A stretch of DNA of 64,000 nt from Bradyrhizobium diazoefficiens (GCF_018131185.1 NZ_JAFCJE010000009.1:1-64000); one strand, 5' to 3'; positions 24,176 through 33,460 are shown, numbered from the stretch's first letter. Numbers and translations: made by a program. Notes: generated from the sequence alone by a model not told the origin.

Positions 24176-27100
24176 CTATTCCGCGGCGATCTGCCTTGGC
24201 GCGGGCGGCGGATTGGCGAGATCGGCCGCAAGCTGCGCATAGCGGGTCTTGGCGTCGTTCACGGCCTTCTCCTTGACCGGGCCGTAACCGCGGATGCGGT
24301 CGGGCAGCGAGAGCAGTTCGACTGCGGTGTCGATCGTGACCGGCGACAGCAGGCCGAGCACGGTGGAGACGTCCTTCTCGTAGCCGGCGATCAGATCGCG
24401 CTCGAGCTTGCGGTCGGCGCTGCGGCCGAAGATGTCGAACGGGGTGCCGCGCAGGACTTTGAATTTTGCCAGCACGCGGAACACGTTCAGCATCCATGGG
24501 CCGAAGGCGCGCTTCCTGGGGCGACCGAGCGCGTCGACGCCGCTCGCCAAAATCGGCGGAGCGAGATTGAAATTGAACTTGAAGTCGCCCTCGAACTGAT
24601 CGCGGAGCTGCTGCTCGAAAGCGCCGTCGGTGTAGAGGCGTGCGACTTCGTATTCATCCTTGTAGGCAAGCAGCTTGGCGTAGTTCACCGCGACCGCGCG
24701 CGGCAGAGCCTCGCCATAGCCGCCCTGCTTGGCAGCATCGCGAACCTGATCGACCAACTTGCGATAGCGCCGTGCCAGCCGGCCGTTTTGATAGGCGATC
24801 AGGTGCTTGACGCGATGCTCGATCACTTCGTCGAGCGTCATTGCGTCCAGCGTCTTCGGCGGAACCACCTCGTCGGTTCCCTTCAGCATGTCGGCGAGGC
24901 GCTGGGGATCTGCTACCGCGAGGCGGCCGAGGCGGAAGGCCTCCTTGTTCATCTTGATCGAGACACCGTTGATCTCGATCGCCTGCTCGATCGATTCAGC
25001 CGACAGCGGGAATAGCCCCTTCTGGTAGGCGTAACCCATCATCATCATGTTGGTGGCGATGGCATCGCCGAGCAGCTGCTCGGCCGGCTTGGTGAAATCG
25101 AAGAAGACGGAGTCCTTGTGCAGCGCCGTCTCGAGTAACCCGTTCAGCTTGCGGGTCTGGAAGTTGAAATCGCGGTTGAGGACGAAGTCGGCGGTCGGGA
25201 TGACGTGGCTGTTGATGATGCCGTGGGTGCGGTTGCTATCGCAGAGCGAGATCGTGTCCTTGGCAACCGCGACCACCTCGTCCGCGGCGAGCACCAGATC
25301 GGCCGTGCCGGTGACGATCCGTGAGCAGGTCACTTCCGCCGGATGGTCCGACAAGCGAACGTGGCTGAGCACCGCGCCACCTTTCTGCGCGAGGCCCGAC
25401 ATATCCAGGATCATCGAGGCCTTGCCCTCGATATGGGCGGCCATGCCGAGCAGCGCGCCGATGGTGAGAACGCCGGTGCCGCCGACTCCGCCGACCGCGA
25501 TGTTGTAGGGCTTGTCCAGCGTCGGGCGCGAAGCCGGCTCGGGCAGCTCGCCGATCTCGCTGAGCTCAGCCGGCGCGCGGTGGCGGGGCTTGCCGCCGTC
25601 CACGGTGACGAAGGACGGGCAGAAACCCTTGAGGCAGGAATAATCCTTGTTGCAGGAGGATTGATTGATGGCGCGCTTGCGGCCGAATTCGGTCTCCAGC
25701 GGCTCGACCGAGATGCAGTTCGACTGCACGGAGCAGTCGCCGCAGCCTTCGCAGACCGCCGGGTTGATCATGACGCGGCGCGCCGGATCCTCCATCAGGC
25801 CGCGCTTGCGGCGACGGCGCTTTTCGGCGGCGCAGGTCTGCACGAAGACGATCGCCGAGGTGCCCTTGTGCTCCCGGCACATCTTCATGACGTTCTGCAG
25901 CTCGTCGCGATGATACAGCTTCACGCCGGGCGCGATGCTGTCCGCCGGATAGGCGTCGGGCGCCTCCGAGACCAGATAAATCTCGCGAATGCCTTCGGCG
26001 TGGAGCTGGAAGGTGATCTGTTGCGGCGAGAGATCGCCGTCATGACGCTGGCCGCCGGTCATGGCGACGGCGTCGTTGTAGAGGATCTTGTAGGTGATGT
26101 TGGTCTTGGAGGCGACTGCTTGCCGGATCGCCAGAAGCCCGGAGTGGAAATAGGTGCCGTCGCCGAGGTTCGCAAAAATATGGTTCTCGTTGGTGAAGGG
26201 CGCGATGCCGACCCATGGCACGCCCTCGCCGCCCATATGCGTAAAGGTCTCGGTCGAGCGGTCCATCCACAGCGCCATGAAGTGACAACCGATGCCGGCC
26301 AGCGCGCGGCTGCCTTCGGGGACCTTCGTGGAGGTGTTGTGGGGACAGCCGGAGCAGAAATACGGTGTTCGGGACACGGGGGCGACCGCCTGCATCTGGG
26401 TCGCCTGACGGCCGTTGAACCAGTCGGCCTTGACGCGGAGCATCTCCGCGATTTCGGGGTTCAGATTGAGCCTCAGAAGTCGCTCGGTGAGCGAGGTCGC
26501 CAGCGAGGCGACGCTGAGCTCGGCGGCGAAGGTCAGGAAGCGCTTGTCGTGCTCGTCCATCTTGCCGACGATGCGCGGGCGGACGTCGTCGCGCCAGTTG
26601 AACAGCACCTGCTTGACCTGGTTCTCGACGATCTCGCGCCGTTCCTCGACGATGAAGATCTCTTCGAGCCCGACGGCGAATTCATGCACGCCTTCCGGCT
26701 CTAGCGGCCAGGGCATGCCGATTTTGTAGAGACGGAGGCCGATCTTGGCGGCGACCTCCTCGGTGATCCCGAGCTCGCGCAGCGCCTGCCGCACGTCCTC
26801 GTAGCTCTTGCCTGATGCCATGATGCCGAAACGGGCGTTCGGCGAATCCATGGTGACCCGGTTGACCTTGTTGGCGCGCGCAAAGGCAATGGCGGCAAAG
26901 CCCTTGTAGTCCTGCAGGCGGCGGTCCTGCTCGAAGCGGTCGTCGGGCCAGCGCAGGTTAAGGCCGCCGGGCGGCAGCTCGAAATCGGCGGGGATGATGA
27001 AGGGCTTCATCTCGTCGGTGAGGTCGATCTCGGCGGTGGTCTCCACCGTCTCCGTGATCACCTTCATGCCGACCCAGCAGCCGGAATAGCGCGACATCGC

Positions 27101-27667
27101 GATGCCCAAGAGGCCCATCTCGATCATCTCATGGATGCTCGAGGGATAGAGATACGGCATCAGCGCCGACATGAAGGCATGGTCGGATTGATGCGGGACG
27201 GTGGAGGATTTGGCGCCATGGTCGTCGCCGGCAAGGCAGAGCACGCCGCCGTTCTTGGCCGAGCCCGCGGCATTGCCGTGGCGGAACACGTCGCCGCAGC
27301 GGTCGACGCCGGGGCCCTTGCCGTACCAGATGCCGACCACACCGTCGTATTTGGCACCGGGCGAGAGGTTGAGCTGCTGCGAGCCCCAGACCGCGGTGGC
27401 CGCCAGATCCTCGTTCACGCCGGGTTGGAACTTGATGTTGTACTGTTCGAGATGCTTGCGCGCCGCGAAGAGCTGCTGGTCGTAGCCGCCGAGCGGCGAG
27501 CCGCGATAGCCGGAGATGAAGCCCGCGGTGTTGAGGCCGCTGGCGCGGTCGCGCCGGATCTGGGCCATGGGCAGCCGGACCAGGGCCTGGATGCCCGTGG
27601 TGAAGACGTGTCCGGTCTCCTGGGTGTATTTTTGATCGAGACTGATCGGACCCTGGTTGATGCCCAT
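24176..27667 (-). CDS. Fused indolepyruvate:ferredoxin oxidoreductase family protein
   Basis: A 1163-residue 2-oxoacid:ferredoxin oxidoreductase with alpha and beta functions and the gamma domain in one chain. It decarboxylates a 2-oxoacid (aryl or branched) to the acyl-CoA and passes electrons to ferredoxin. The N-terminal pyrimidine/TPP domain starts at about 20. The TPP-binding GDGTYFHSG is near 499. Cysteines at about 636-690 (CEGCGDCSVQSNC, SCNKDYSCLKGFC) bind iron-sulfur clusters. The gamma domain (AVGGVGGTGVLTIGALLG) spans about 720-910, and a C-terminal DUF6537-like region completes it. Separate iorA/iorB genes are absent. It stands alone, divergent from a cytochrome gene. Confidence 0.93.
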   Translation of the reverse strand: MGINQGPISLDQKYTQETGHVFTTGIQALVRLPMAQIRRDRASGLNTAGFISGYRGSPLGGYDQQLFAARKHLEQYNIKFQPGVNEDLAATAVWGSQQLNLSPGAKYDGVVGIWYGKGPGVDRCGDVFRHGNAAGSAKNGGVLCLAGDDHGAKSSTVPHQSDHAFMSALMPYLYPSSIHEMIEMGLLGIAMSRYSGCWVGMKVITETVETTAEIDLTDEMKPFIIPADFELPPGGLNLRWPDDRFEQDRRLQDYKGFAAIAFARANKVNRVTMDSPNARFGIMASGKSYEDVRQALRELGITEEVAAKIGLRLYKIGMPWPLEPEGVHEFAVGLEEIFIVEERREIVENQVKQVLFNWRDDVRPRIVGKMDEHDKRFLTFAAELSVASLATSLTERLLRLNLNPEIAEMLRVKADWFNGRQATQMQAVAPVSRTPYFCSGCPHNTSTKVPEGSRALAGIGCHFMALWMDRSTETFTHMGGEGVPWVGIAPFTNENHIFANLGDGTYFHSGLLAIRQAVASKTNITYKILYNDAVAMTGGQRHDGDLSPQQITFQLHAEGIREIYLVSEAPDAYPADSIAPGVKLYHRDELQNVMKMCREHKGTSAIVFVQTCAAEKRRRRKRGLMEDPARRVMINPAVCEGCGDCSVQSNCISVEPLETEFGRKRAINQSSCNKDYSCLKGFCPSFVTVDGGKPRHRAPAELSEIGELPEPASRPTLDKPYNIAVGGVGGTGVLTIGALLGMAAHIEGKASMILDMSGLAQKGGAVLSHVRLSDHPAEVTCSRIVTGTADLVLAADEVVAVAKDTISLCDSNRTHGIINSHVIPTADFVLNRDFNFQTRKLNGLLETALHKDSVFFDFTKPAEQLLGDAIATNMMMMGYAYQKGLFPLSAESIEQAIEINGVSIKMNKEAFRLGRLAVADPQRLADMLKGTDEVVPPKTLDAMTLDEVIEHRVKHLIAYQNGRLARRYRKLVDQVRDAAKQGGYGEALPRAVAVNYAKLLAYKDEYEVARLYTDGAFEQQLRDQFEGDFKFNFNLAPPILASGVDALGRPRKRAFGPWMLNVFRVLAKFKVLRGTPFDIFGRSADRKLERDLIAGYEKDVSTVLGLLSPVTIDTAVELLSLPDRIRGYGPVKEKAVNDAKTRYAQLAADLANPPPAPRQIAAE

Positions 27668-27950
27668 GCTGTCCTCTTTCCAACGCCCTGTTCAGGTCTT
27701 GCCGCTTAAGCCGTTGCCTGCCCGTCTTTTTTAGCTAGGGCGCGCCGACCATCTGCGCCACTCTATGTCGGATATTTAACGCTCCGCATCACAATTCTGG
27801 ACCAAAGGCGGCGCCGGGTAAAAATCGCAACTTCGTGGCCTGAAATACGCCGGGCGTTTTCAATTTGTGTCACCATCCCCCCACCGTGGCGAAATGAATG
27901 GATGCGCCGCTATGGTGCGATGACGGCGATTGGTCGCGGGAGAGGCTTCG
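27668..27950. other. Divergent promoter region
   Basis: 283 bases between the oxidoreductase and cytochrome genes, less GC-rich in the middle (GTCGGATATTTAACGCTC at 27767-27784). It must hold both promoters, but no specific boxes can be assigned with confidence. Confidence 0.4.
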
Positions 27951-29171
27951 ATGCGGACGATTCTGGCTGTGATCGCGTTGTGCAGTGCGGTTGCGAATGC
28001 GGCCCTCGCCGCCGCGCCATCACCGGAGCAGATCGCCTACGGCAAGACGCTGGTCGAGGCCGGCGGCTGCGCAGGTTGCCACACCGCCGATCCCGCAAAA
28101 CCGTTCGCGGGCGGCAAGCGCATCGATACGCCCTTCGGCGCGATCTATGCGCCGAACCTGACCCCGGACCGCGACACCGGGATCGGCGCCTGGACGGACG
28201 CCGACTTCGTGCGCGCGGTGCGCACCGGCATCGCGCCTGACGGCTCGAACTATTACCCGGCCTTTCCCTACCCCTACTTCACGAAGATGACCAAGGACGA
28301 CACGCTGGCGATCCGCGCCTATCTCGGCACGCTCGCGCCGGTCGTCGGCCGCAACAAGCCGCCGGAGCTGCGCTGGCCGTTCGGCTATCGCGGACTCATC
28401 CGGATCTGGAACGCGATGTATTTCAGGCCCGGCCTGTTCGAGCCGGACCAGAGCAAGAGCGCGGCCTGGAACAGGGGCGGCTACCTCGTCACGGGGCTAG
28501 GTCATTGCGGCGCCTGCCACACGCCCAAGACCTATTTCGGCGCGGACAAGACCGCGCAAGCACTTTCGGGCAACGAGATGAGCGGCTGGTTCGCACCAAG
28601 GCTCGACGGCGCCGCCCGCACCGGGCTGAAGTCGTGGAGCGAGGCTGACATCACGGAGTATCTGCAGAGCGGACGCAACGCCCGGAGCCATGCCGGCGGG
28701 CCGATGGCGGAGGTGGTCGTCAACTCGACCTCGAAGATGAGCGATGCCGATGTGCGCGCGATCGCGGTTTACTTGAAGAGCCTGCCGCCGGCACGGCGGG
28801 AGACGATCGTGACGCCGCCTGGCGACGCCGAGATGAAGGCCGGCCAGGCCGTCTACGCAAAACTCTGCATCGCTTGCCATGAAGCCGACGGCTCAGGTGC
28901 CCCGCGCATCTATCCGCCACTGCCGGGCAACGCGCTGCTGCAATCCAACAATCCCTCCTCCACCTTGCGCATCATCCTCGACGGCGCCCACACCGTGACC
29001 ACTCCGCGCGCGCCCAACACTGGCGAGATGCCGGGCTATGCCAAGCAACTGTCCGACGGTGAGATCGCGGCGGTGACGAACTACATCCGCAATTCCTGGG
29101 GCAATGCCGGCCTGCTGGTGACGCCGTCGCAAGTGGCGAAGGCGAGGAAGGAAGGGGCCAATGGGGAGTAG
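27951..29171 (+). CDS. Tri-heme periplasmic/membrane-attached cytochrome c
   Basis: A 406-residue cytochrome with a signal peptide (about 1-21) and three CxxCH sites: C40-AG-C43-H44, C186-GA-C189-H190 and C306-IA-C309-H310. Each lies in its own class I cytochrome c domain. The plan and length match the cytochrome subunit of membrane-bound alcohol, aldehyde, gluconate or sorbitol dehydrogenases, which pass electrons to ubiquinone or oxidases. The partner dehydrogenase genes are not beside it, so the donor is unknown. GGGAGAGG upstream supports the ATG at 27951; a start at 27930 would add 7 residues before the signal peptide. Confidence 0.92.
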   Translation: MRTILAVIALCSAVANAALAAAPSPEQIAYGKTLVEAGGCAGCHTADPAKPFAGGKRIDTPFGAIYAPNLTPDRDTGIGAWTDADFVRAVRTGIAPDGSNYYPAFPYPYFTKMTKDDTLAIRAYLGTLAPVVGRNKPPELRWPFGYRGLIRIWNAMYFRPGLFEPDQSKSAAWNRGGYLVTGLGHCGACHTPKTYFGADKTAQALSGNEMSGWFAPRLDGAARTGLKSWSEADITEYLQSGRNARSHAGGPMAEVVVNSTSKMSDADVRAIAVYLKSLPPARRETIVTPPGDAEMKAGQAVYAKLCIACHEADGSGAPRIYPPLPGNALLQSNNPSSTLRIILDGAHTVTTPRAPNTGEMPGYAKQLSDGEIAAVTNYIRNSWGNAGLLVTPSQVAKARKEGANGE

Positions 29172-29224
29172 CGAGTAGCGAATGACCGGATCTGTTCGCC
29201 CTTCGCCAATCGCGCGCGACAGCG

Positions 29225-29869
29225 TCACCGCTCCTCATCCCCCGTGAACACGAATTTCGGCATCTCCCATTTGTAGCGCACAGCGAGCAGGCGGAAGCTG
29301 AGACCGAGCACGAAGGTCAGGATCGTCCAGAGCTCGGCATTGAGATTGAGGCCGAACGCCGTCGCGTAGAACAATCCGGTGACCACCGAGACGCTGGCGT
29401 AGAGCTCGGCGCGGAACAACAACGGCACGTCGTTGCAGAGCACGTCGCGCAAGACGCCGCCGGCGCAGCCCGTCACCATGCCGGCGACGATCACGATCGG
29501 CAGCGAGGCATCCATCTGCCAGCCAACATTGCAGCCGATCATGGTGAAGACGACGAGGCCGATGGCATCGAGCACGATGAAGGCCAGGTGCAGCCGATGC
29601 ACCAGCCGCGCGATCAGGATGGTCAGCAGCGCCGCGCCACCCGGAAGCGCGAGATAGATCGGGTTGGCCACCCACACCAGCGGATAGTGACCGAGAAACA
29701 AATCGCGCAGCGTGCCGCCGCCCAGCGCCGTGACGCAGCCGAGAAGACAAACGCCGACATAATCCATGCTGCGCCGGCCGGCGGCCAGCGCCGCGGTCAT
29801 GCCCTCCGCCGTGATGGCGACGTATCCCAGAAGATGCAACACGCTATCCGTCGGCGGCAGGCTCCACAT
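29225..29869 (-). CDS. TRIC/UPF0126-family membrane protein
   Basis: A 214-residue integral membrane protein with seven predicted helices arranged as two repeats. Each repeat contains the glycine-rich signature: GGGTLRDLFLGHYPLVW and GCAGGVLRDVLCNDVPLLF. The family is the prokaryotic counterpart of trimeric intracellular cation channels; members conduct K+ or Na+ and some are called YicG. The DNA start gives a hydrophobic first helix. It is convergent with the cytochrome gene and divergent from the next gene, so it is transcribed alone. Confidence 0.9.
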   Translation of the reverse strand: MWSLPPTDSVLHLLGYVAITAEGMTAALAAGRRSMDYVGVCLLGCVTALGGGTLRDLFLGHYPLVWVANPIYLALPGGAALLTILIARLVHRLHLAFIVLDAIGLVVFTMIGCNVGWQMDASLPIVIVAGMVTGCAGGVLRDVLCNDVPLLFRAELYASVSVVTGLFYATAFGLNLNAELWTILTFVLGLSFRLLAVRYKWEMPKFVFTGDEER

Positions 29870-30049
29870 AGCTTAAACCCCCTGGGCTAGTTCCCTTCGT
29901 CTCGGCCATGGAACTCGCATTCGGTTCCCTGCCCCCACAGGTTCCCGATTCCCGGCATGAGGGCAACATGCGACGAAAGCATAGGGAGCGCGGAACAGAA
30001 TCTCGCATCCACGGATTGTCCAGGCGTCTTAACCGAGGAGATCCAATCG

Positions 30050-30469
30050 ATGGCTGACGACCGTTTTCCCAACGATCCGTACCGCCCGAACCTCGCCGAC
30101 GATGAGTATCTTCGCACGGCGCGCCGGGATGCCGACCTTCAGGCCGACCCCGAGCTTGGCGAAGGCCCCGCCTCCAGCGGCAAGGTTGCGTTGTTCGCCG
30201 TTGCGATCGCACTGGTGCTGGGTGCCGTGTTCTACGGCCTGAACAATACCAGCACGACCAATGAGGCTAGCAACGCACCGGCCTCGCAGACGGCACAGAC
30301 GCAGCCCGCCAATCCGGCCGCGCCTTCCGGCATGCGCGACGTGACGCCGCGCACCAACACCGGCCCAGGCGTGACCACGGGCGCTGCGCCGAGCAGGCCG
30401 GCTGCCCCGGATACGCCTGCTGCAAAGCCGGCGCCGGATACGCCGGCGCCGTCTGAAGGCGCGAAGTAA
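30050..30469 (+). CDS. Single-TM protein with Pro/Ala/Thr-rich C-terminal tail
   Basis: A 139-residue product. The charged N-terminal cytoplasmic segment (DDRFPNDPYRPNLADDEYLR) is followed by one membrane helix (about 44-63, KVALFAVAIALVLGAVFYGL). A low-complexity Ala/Pro/Thr tail with PDTPAAKPAPDTPAPS repeats would lie in the periplasm. No domain is recognised. GAGGAG 7 bases before the ATG gives a strong start; an earlier ATG at 29957 has none. A bidirectional terminator follows. Confidence 0.8.
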   Translation: MADDRFPNDPYRPNLADDEYLRTARRDADLQADPELGEGPASSGKVALFAVAIALVLGAVFYGLNNTSTTNEASNAPASQTAQTQPANPAAPSGMRDVTPRTNTGPGVTTGAAPSRPAAPDTPAAKPAPDTPAPSEGAK

Positions 30470-30488
30470 GAGCTCGCAATGAGACGTG

Positions 30489-30517
30489 AGAGCGGCGGGA
30501 CATTGTCCCGCCGCTCT
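30489..30517. terminator. Bidirectional terminator
   Basis: Perfect 13-bp stem AGAGCGGCGGGAC / GTCCCGCCGCTCT with loop ATT between convergent genes ending at 30469 (+) and 30525 (-). Confidence 0.75.
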
Positions 30518-30524
30518 TCGTTTG

Positions 30525-31334
30525 CTAGCTGAACATCTTGTTGAGCTCGCCGCCGGAATAGCCGCTGCCGAGCTCGGTGAACGTGCCCTTCTCCGCCATC
30601 TCTTTTGCCGCACGCATGAAGCCGCCCCAGGCGGCGCGCGCAAGCGAGCCACCGACGCTGATCCGGCGTACGCCGAGATCGGCGGCTTCCTGCAGCGACA
30701 GGCCGGACGCACCGATCAGCAGGTTGAACGGTTTCGGTGCGACGGCCTTCACCACAGCGCTGATATCCTCGCGGGTCTTCAGGCCCGGTGCATAAAGGCA
30801 ATCCGCCCCCGCGTCCGCGTATGCGGTGAGCCGGTCGATGACCAGCTTGAGATCGGTCACACCCCACAAATAGGCTTCGCAGCGGGCGACCAGCAGCGTG
30901 CCGCTGTCACCGATCGCCTTGCGCGAGGCCTTGATGCGCTCGACCGCGAGCGTGCGCTCGTAAATCGGCCTGTCCTTGTCGCCGGTGGAATCCTCGATCG
31001 ACAGACCGGCAACGCCGGTGCGCACGCCGCGCTCGACATTGTCCGCGACCCTGTCCGGCTCGACCGCGAAGCCACCCTCGAAATCGGCGTTGACAGGAAT
31101 ATCGACGGCCGAGCTCAATGCTGCCAGATGCTGACAGACGTCCTCGACGGTGACGTGGTTGTCGGCCTTGCCGATGGTCCAAGCAAAGCCCGCGCTCGAC
31201 GAGGCGAGTGCCTTGAACCCGAGATGCTGCAACGCCTTGGCGCTGCCGACGTCGACCGGATTGGGCAGGATGAAGCACCCGCTCTCGTGCATCTTCCTGA
31301 AGGTCGCGCGTTTGTCAGCAGTTGTCACGTGCAT
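30525..31334 (-). CDS. Isocitrate lyase/PEP mutase superfamily protein
   Basis: A 269-residue (beta/alpha)8 barrel that acts on C-C or C-P bonds of 2-oxo or 2-hydroxy acids. PVNADFEGGFA supplies the metal-site Asp of the family and LSIEDSTG the conserved Glu-Asp. The catalytic KKCGH loop of isocitrate lyase is absent, so it is more like PEP mutase/oxaloacetate decarboxylase members. The substrate is unknown. GGGGAGAG before the ATG at 31334 fixes the start. Two small dimeric alpha/beta-barrel genes (ABM, NIPSNAP) lie upstream on the same strand, with short gaps, and probably form one transcript. Confidence 0.9.
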   Translation of the reverse strand: MHVTTADKRATFRKMHESGCFILPNPVDVGSAKALQHLGFKALASSSAGFAWTIGKADNHVTVEDVCQHLAALSSAVDIPVNADFEGGFAVEPDRVADNVERGVRTGVAGLSIEDSTGDKDRPIYERTLAVERIKASRKAIGDSGTLLVARCEAYLWGVTDLKLVIDRLTAYADAGADCLYAPGLKTREDISAVVKAVAPKPFNLLIGASGLSLQEAADLGVRRISVGGSLARAAWGGFMRAAKEMAEKGTFTELGSGYSGGELNKMFS

Positions 31335-31385
31335 GTTTCTCTCCCCTATTTGCCGCGAAGACATAGGCGCGCATTCACGCCAGCG

Positions 31386-31736
31386 CTAGTGCGCGTCGTG
31401 CACCGCCCGGCTGTCCTTCGGCGCCTGCTCGCGATCGTTCATGCTGTAATCCCTGATCACGCTGGCGATGCGCAGATGATAATCGGCAAAGATCTTTGCG
31501 CGGCCCTTGGCCTGGGTGCGGCGGTGCTCCATCGTGTTGCGCCATGCCTGCACCGCCGCCTCGTCGCGCCAGAATGACACCGAAAGGATCTTGCCCTTCT
31601 CGGTCAGGCTCTCGAAACGCTCGACCGAGATGAAGCCGTCGATGGTTTGCAGCAGCGGCTTCAGGTCGGCCGCGAGGTCGAAATAATCCTGGCGGTGTTC
31701 GGGCTTGGGCCAGACCTCGAAAATCACGGCGATCAT
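31386..31736 (-). CDS. Antibiotic biosynthesis monooxygenase (ABM) domain protein
   Basis: A 116-residue dimeric ferredoxin-like alpha/beta-barrel. MIAVIFEVWPKPEHRQDYFD, LLQTIDGFISVERFES and SVSFWRDEAAVQAWR are the family landmarks. Despite the name, most members are of unknown role; some degrade quinones or haem. AGGAG 6 bases upstream sets the start at 31736. It lies between the NIPSNAP gene and the PEP-mutase-like gene. Confidence 0.88.
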   Translation of the reverse strand: MIAVIFEVWPKPEHRQDYFDLAADLKPLLQTIDGFISVERFESLTEKGKILSVSFWRDEAAVQAWRNTMEHRRTQAKGRAKIFADYHLRIASVIRDYSMNDREQAPKDSRAVHDAH

Positions 31737-31764
31737 GGGCATCTCCTGCAAACGGCGTGTTGGC

Positions 31765-32073
31765 CTACAATACCACTTTGCGCAGGAAGGTGCGCTCTTC
31801 CGCGAAGATGAATTTCTCGGCCTCAGCAAAGTTGAAGTTGGCCGTGCCGTCGAGATCGGCGCGCAGCCGTTTGCGATAGGATTCGTACGCCGCCAGGCTG
31901 TCGAAGGAAATCAGCCCAAAGGCGATGTTGTTGGTGCCCTCATGCGGCATGAAGTAGCCGATCAGGTCACCACCGCATTTCGGGATGATGGTGAGCCAGC
32001 GCTTGGAATATTCCTCGAACTGCGCGCGCTTGAAGGGATCGAGCTGGTAGCGAATGAAGACGGTGACGGACAT
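31765..32073 (-). CDS. NIPSNAP family protein
   Basis: A 102-residue ferredoxin-like protein. [24 protein letters not shown] and [21 protein letters not shown] are typical of NIPSNAP domains, split here into two pieces of one sheet. The function is unknown. AGGAG upstream fixes the ATG at 32073. It is the first gene of a possible three-gene unit with the ABM protein and the PEP-mutase-like protein, and is divergent from the ArsR-type regulator 148 bases away, which might control it. Confidence 0.88.
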   Translation of the reverse strand: MSVTVFIRYQLDPFKRAQFEEYSKRWLTIIPKCGGDLIGYFMPHEGTNNIAFGLISFDSLAAYESYRKRLRADLDGTANFNFAEAEKFIFAEERTFLRKVVL

Positions 32074-32221
32074 GATGGGCTCCTGAATTTTCGTTGCGAG
32101 AAGCGCGAGCAGCACCGTCGCCGCTGAAGCGTCTGGACTGCTTGGCGTCGCTCGCAATGACGTGTTCGTGCCAACACGTTACGCGCTTGCCCGACCACAA
32201 TGCTTCGGCTACCATCGAAGC

Positions 32222-32920
32222 ATGAAAGTTGGACCCGACATCGCCATGGTCGCTGCGCTGGTCGGCGACCCCGCCCGCGCCAACATGCTCACGGCGCTGA
32301 TGAACGGACGCGCGCTGACCGCGAGCGAGCTGGCGCAGGAGGCCGGCATCACGCCGCAGACTGCAAGCTCGCATCTATCCAAGCTCGAGGCCGGCGGGCT
32401 GGTCGAGCCGGAGAAGCAGGGCCGCCACCGCTACTATCGCCTCACCGACGACGACGTCGCCGGCGTGCTCGAAGGTCTGGCGGGACTTGCGGCGCGGACC
32501 GGCCACATGCGGGTGCGCACCGGGCCAAAGGATCCGGCATTGCGGCGCGCGCGGATCTGCTACGACCATCTCGCCGGCGATCTCGGTGTGCAGATGCTCG
32601 ACTCGCTGCGCGAGCGGAATCTGATCCGGCAGAAGAAGCAGGACATCGAGCTGACGGCCGAGGGCGAGCGCTTCCTCGCCAAACATCTGCAGATCTCGTC
32701 CGACATGCTGACCCACCCGCGCCGCCCGGTGTGCAAAGCCTGCCTCGACTGGAGCGAGCGGCGGCATCACCTCGCCGGCACGCTGGGGGCTGCCATGATG
32801 CGGCGCTTCGCCGAACTGAAATGGGCGGCGCGCGACGCGACGCCCGGCAGCCGCGTCGTGAACTTCACCCGTACCGGCGAGAAGCAGTTTGCCGCGCTGT
32901 TCGGCGACGGAAAGAACTGA
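32222..32920 (+). CDS. ArsR-type winged-helix transcriptional regulator
   Basis: A 232-residue regulator. Residues 5-90 form an ArsR/SmtB winged helix (ARANMLTALMNGRALTASEL, AGITPQTASSHLSKLEAGGLV, the latter being the recognition helix). The remaining 140 residues form a C-terminal domain with a Cys-containing patch (RRPVCKACLDWSERRHHLAG) that might bind a metal or sense redox. It is longer than classical ArsR (about 120 residues). It is transcribed away from the NIPSNAP/ABM/PEP-mutase-like genes and is a candidate regulator of them. The ATG at 32222 is the family start. Confidence 0.88.
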   Translation: MKVGPDIAMVAALVGDPARANMLTALMNGRALTASELAQEAGITPQTASSHLSKLEAGGLVEPEKQGRHRYYRLTDDDVAGVLEGLAGLAARTGHMRVRTGPKDPALRRARICYDHLAGDLGVQMLDSLRERNLIRQKKQDIELTAEGERFLAKHLQISSDMLTHPRRPVCKACLDWSERRHHLAGTLGAAMMRRFAELKWAARDATPGSRVVNFTRTGEKQFAALFGDGKN

Positions 32921-33194
32921 AGGCGCGCGTCAACTGCTCCCGTCGGCTTCCTGAAGGCGCCGGAGCAACACAGCGAGCTGATGCCGCATTTTCCCGGCCG
33001 CCTTCGCCAGTTTCTGTCGTCCAAAGCCGCATGCGGGAAACGTTCATGCCGCATTCAGGTCATGATTGGCAGGTTTGGATCGCACCGTGTCGATGTGTTG
33101 CAAGATTTGACATATCGAATCGTGTCTCTTGATTCATTGTGCGCCACAAGCGCCAAACCCAAAGACTTCCCCTAAGGACGAGAAGGAAGATCAA

Positions 33195-33443
33195 ATGAAA
33201 TACCTGTTAGCCGCCGCCATGCTCGCCAGCTCGGTGGTCGGTTTCAGCGAGGCGGCCAGTGCCGCCGAGGGCTGCGGCCGAGGGTACTATCGCGGTCCCT
33301 ATGGAAACTGCCGCCCGATGCGTGGCGCGGTCGTGGTGCGCCCTGCCCCCGTGATTGTCGCCCCGCCGGTCGTCGTCGTGCCCCGCGCGCGCACGTGCCC
33401 CTATGGCTTGCACTGGTACGCCGGCCGCTGCCGCCCGTACTGA
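33195..33443 (+). CDS. Small secreted GCG-type protein
   Basis: An 82-residue product with a signal peptide (about 1-24, ending ASA). The mature sequence begins AEGCGRGYYRGPYGNCRP, a motif found at the start of a family of small alphaproteobacterial secreted proteins (GCG_CRPN type). A Val/Pro stretch and a second Cys pair (RTCPYG, GRCRPY) follow. Two disulfides are possible. AAGGA precedes the start and a strong terminator follows the stop. The function is unknown. Confidence 0.8.
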   Translation: MKYLLAAAMLASSVVGFSEAASAAEGCGRGYYRGPYGNCRPMRGAVVVRPAPVIVAPPVVVVPRARTCPYGLHWYAGRCRPY

Positions 33444-33460
33444 TCACTTCCGTTCGCGAA

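Noticed and set aside
25343-26704. 453-codon open frame on the plus strand
   Set aside because: Antisense of the fused indolepyruvate oxidoreductase, no recognisable domain.
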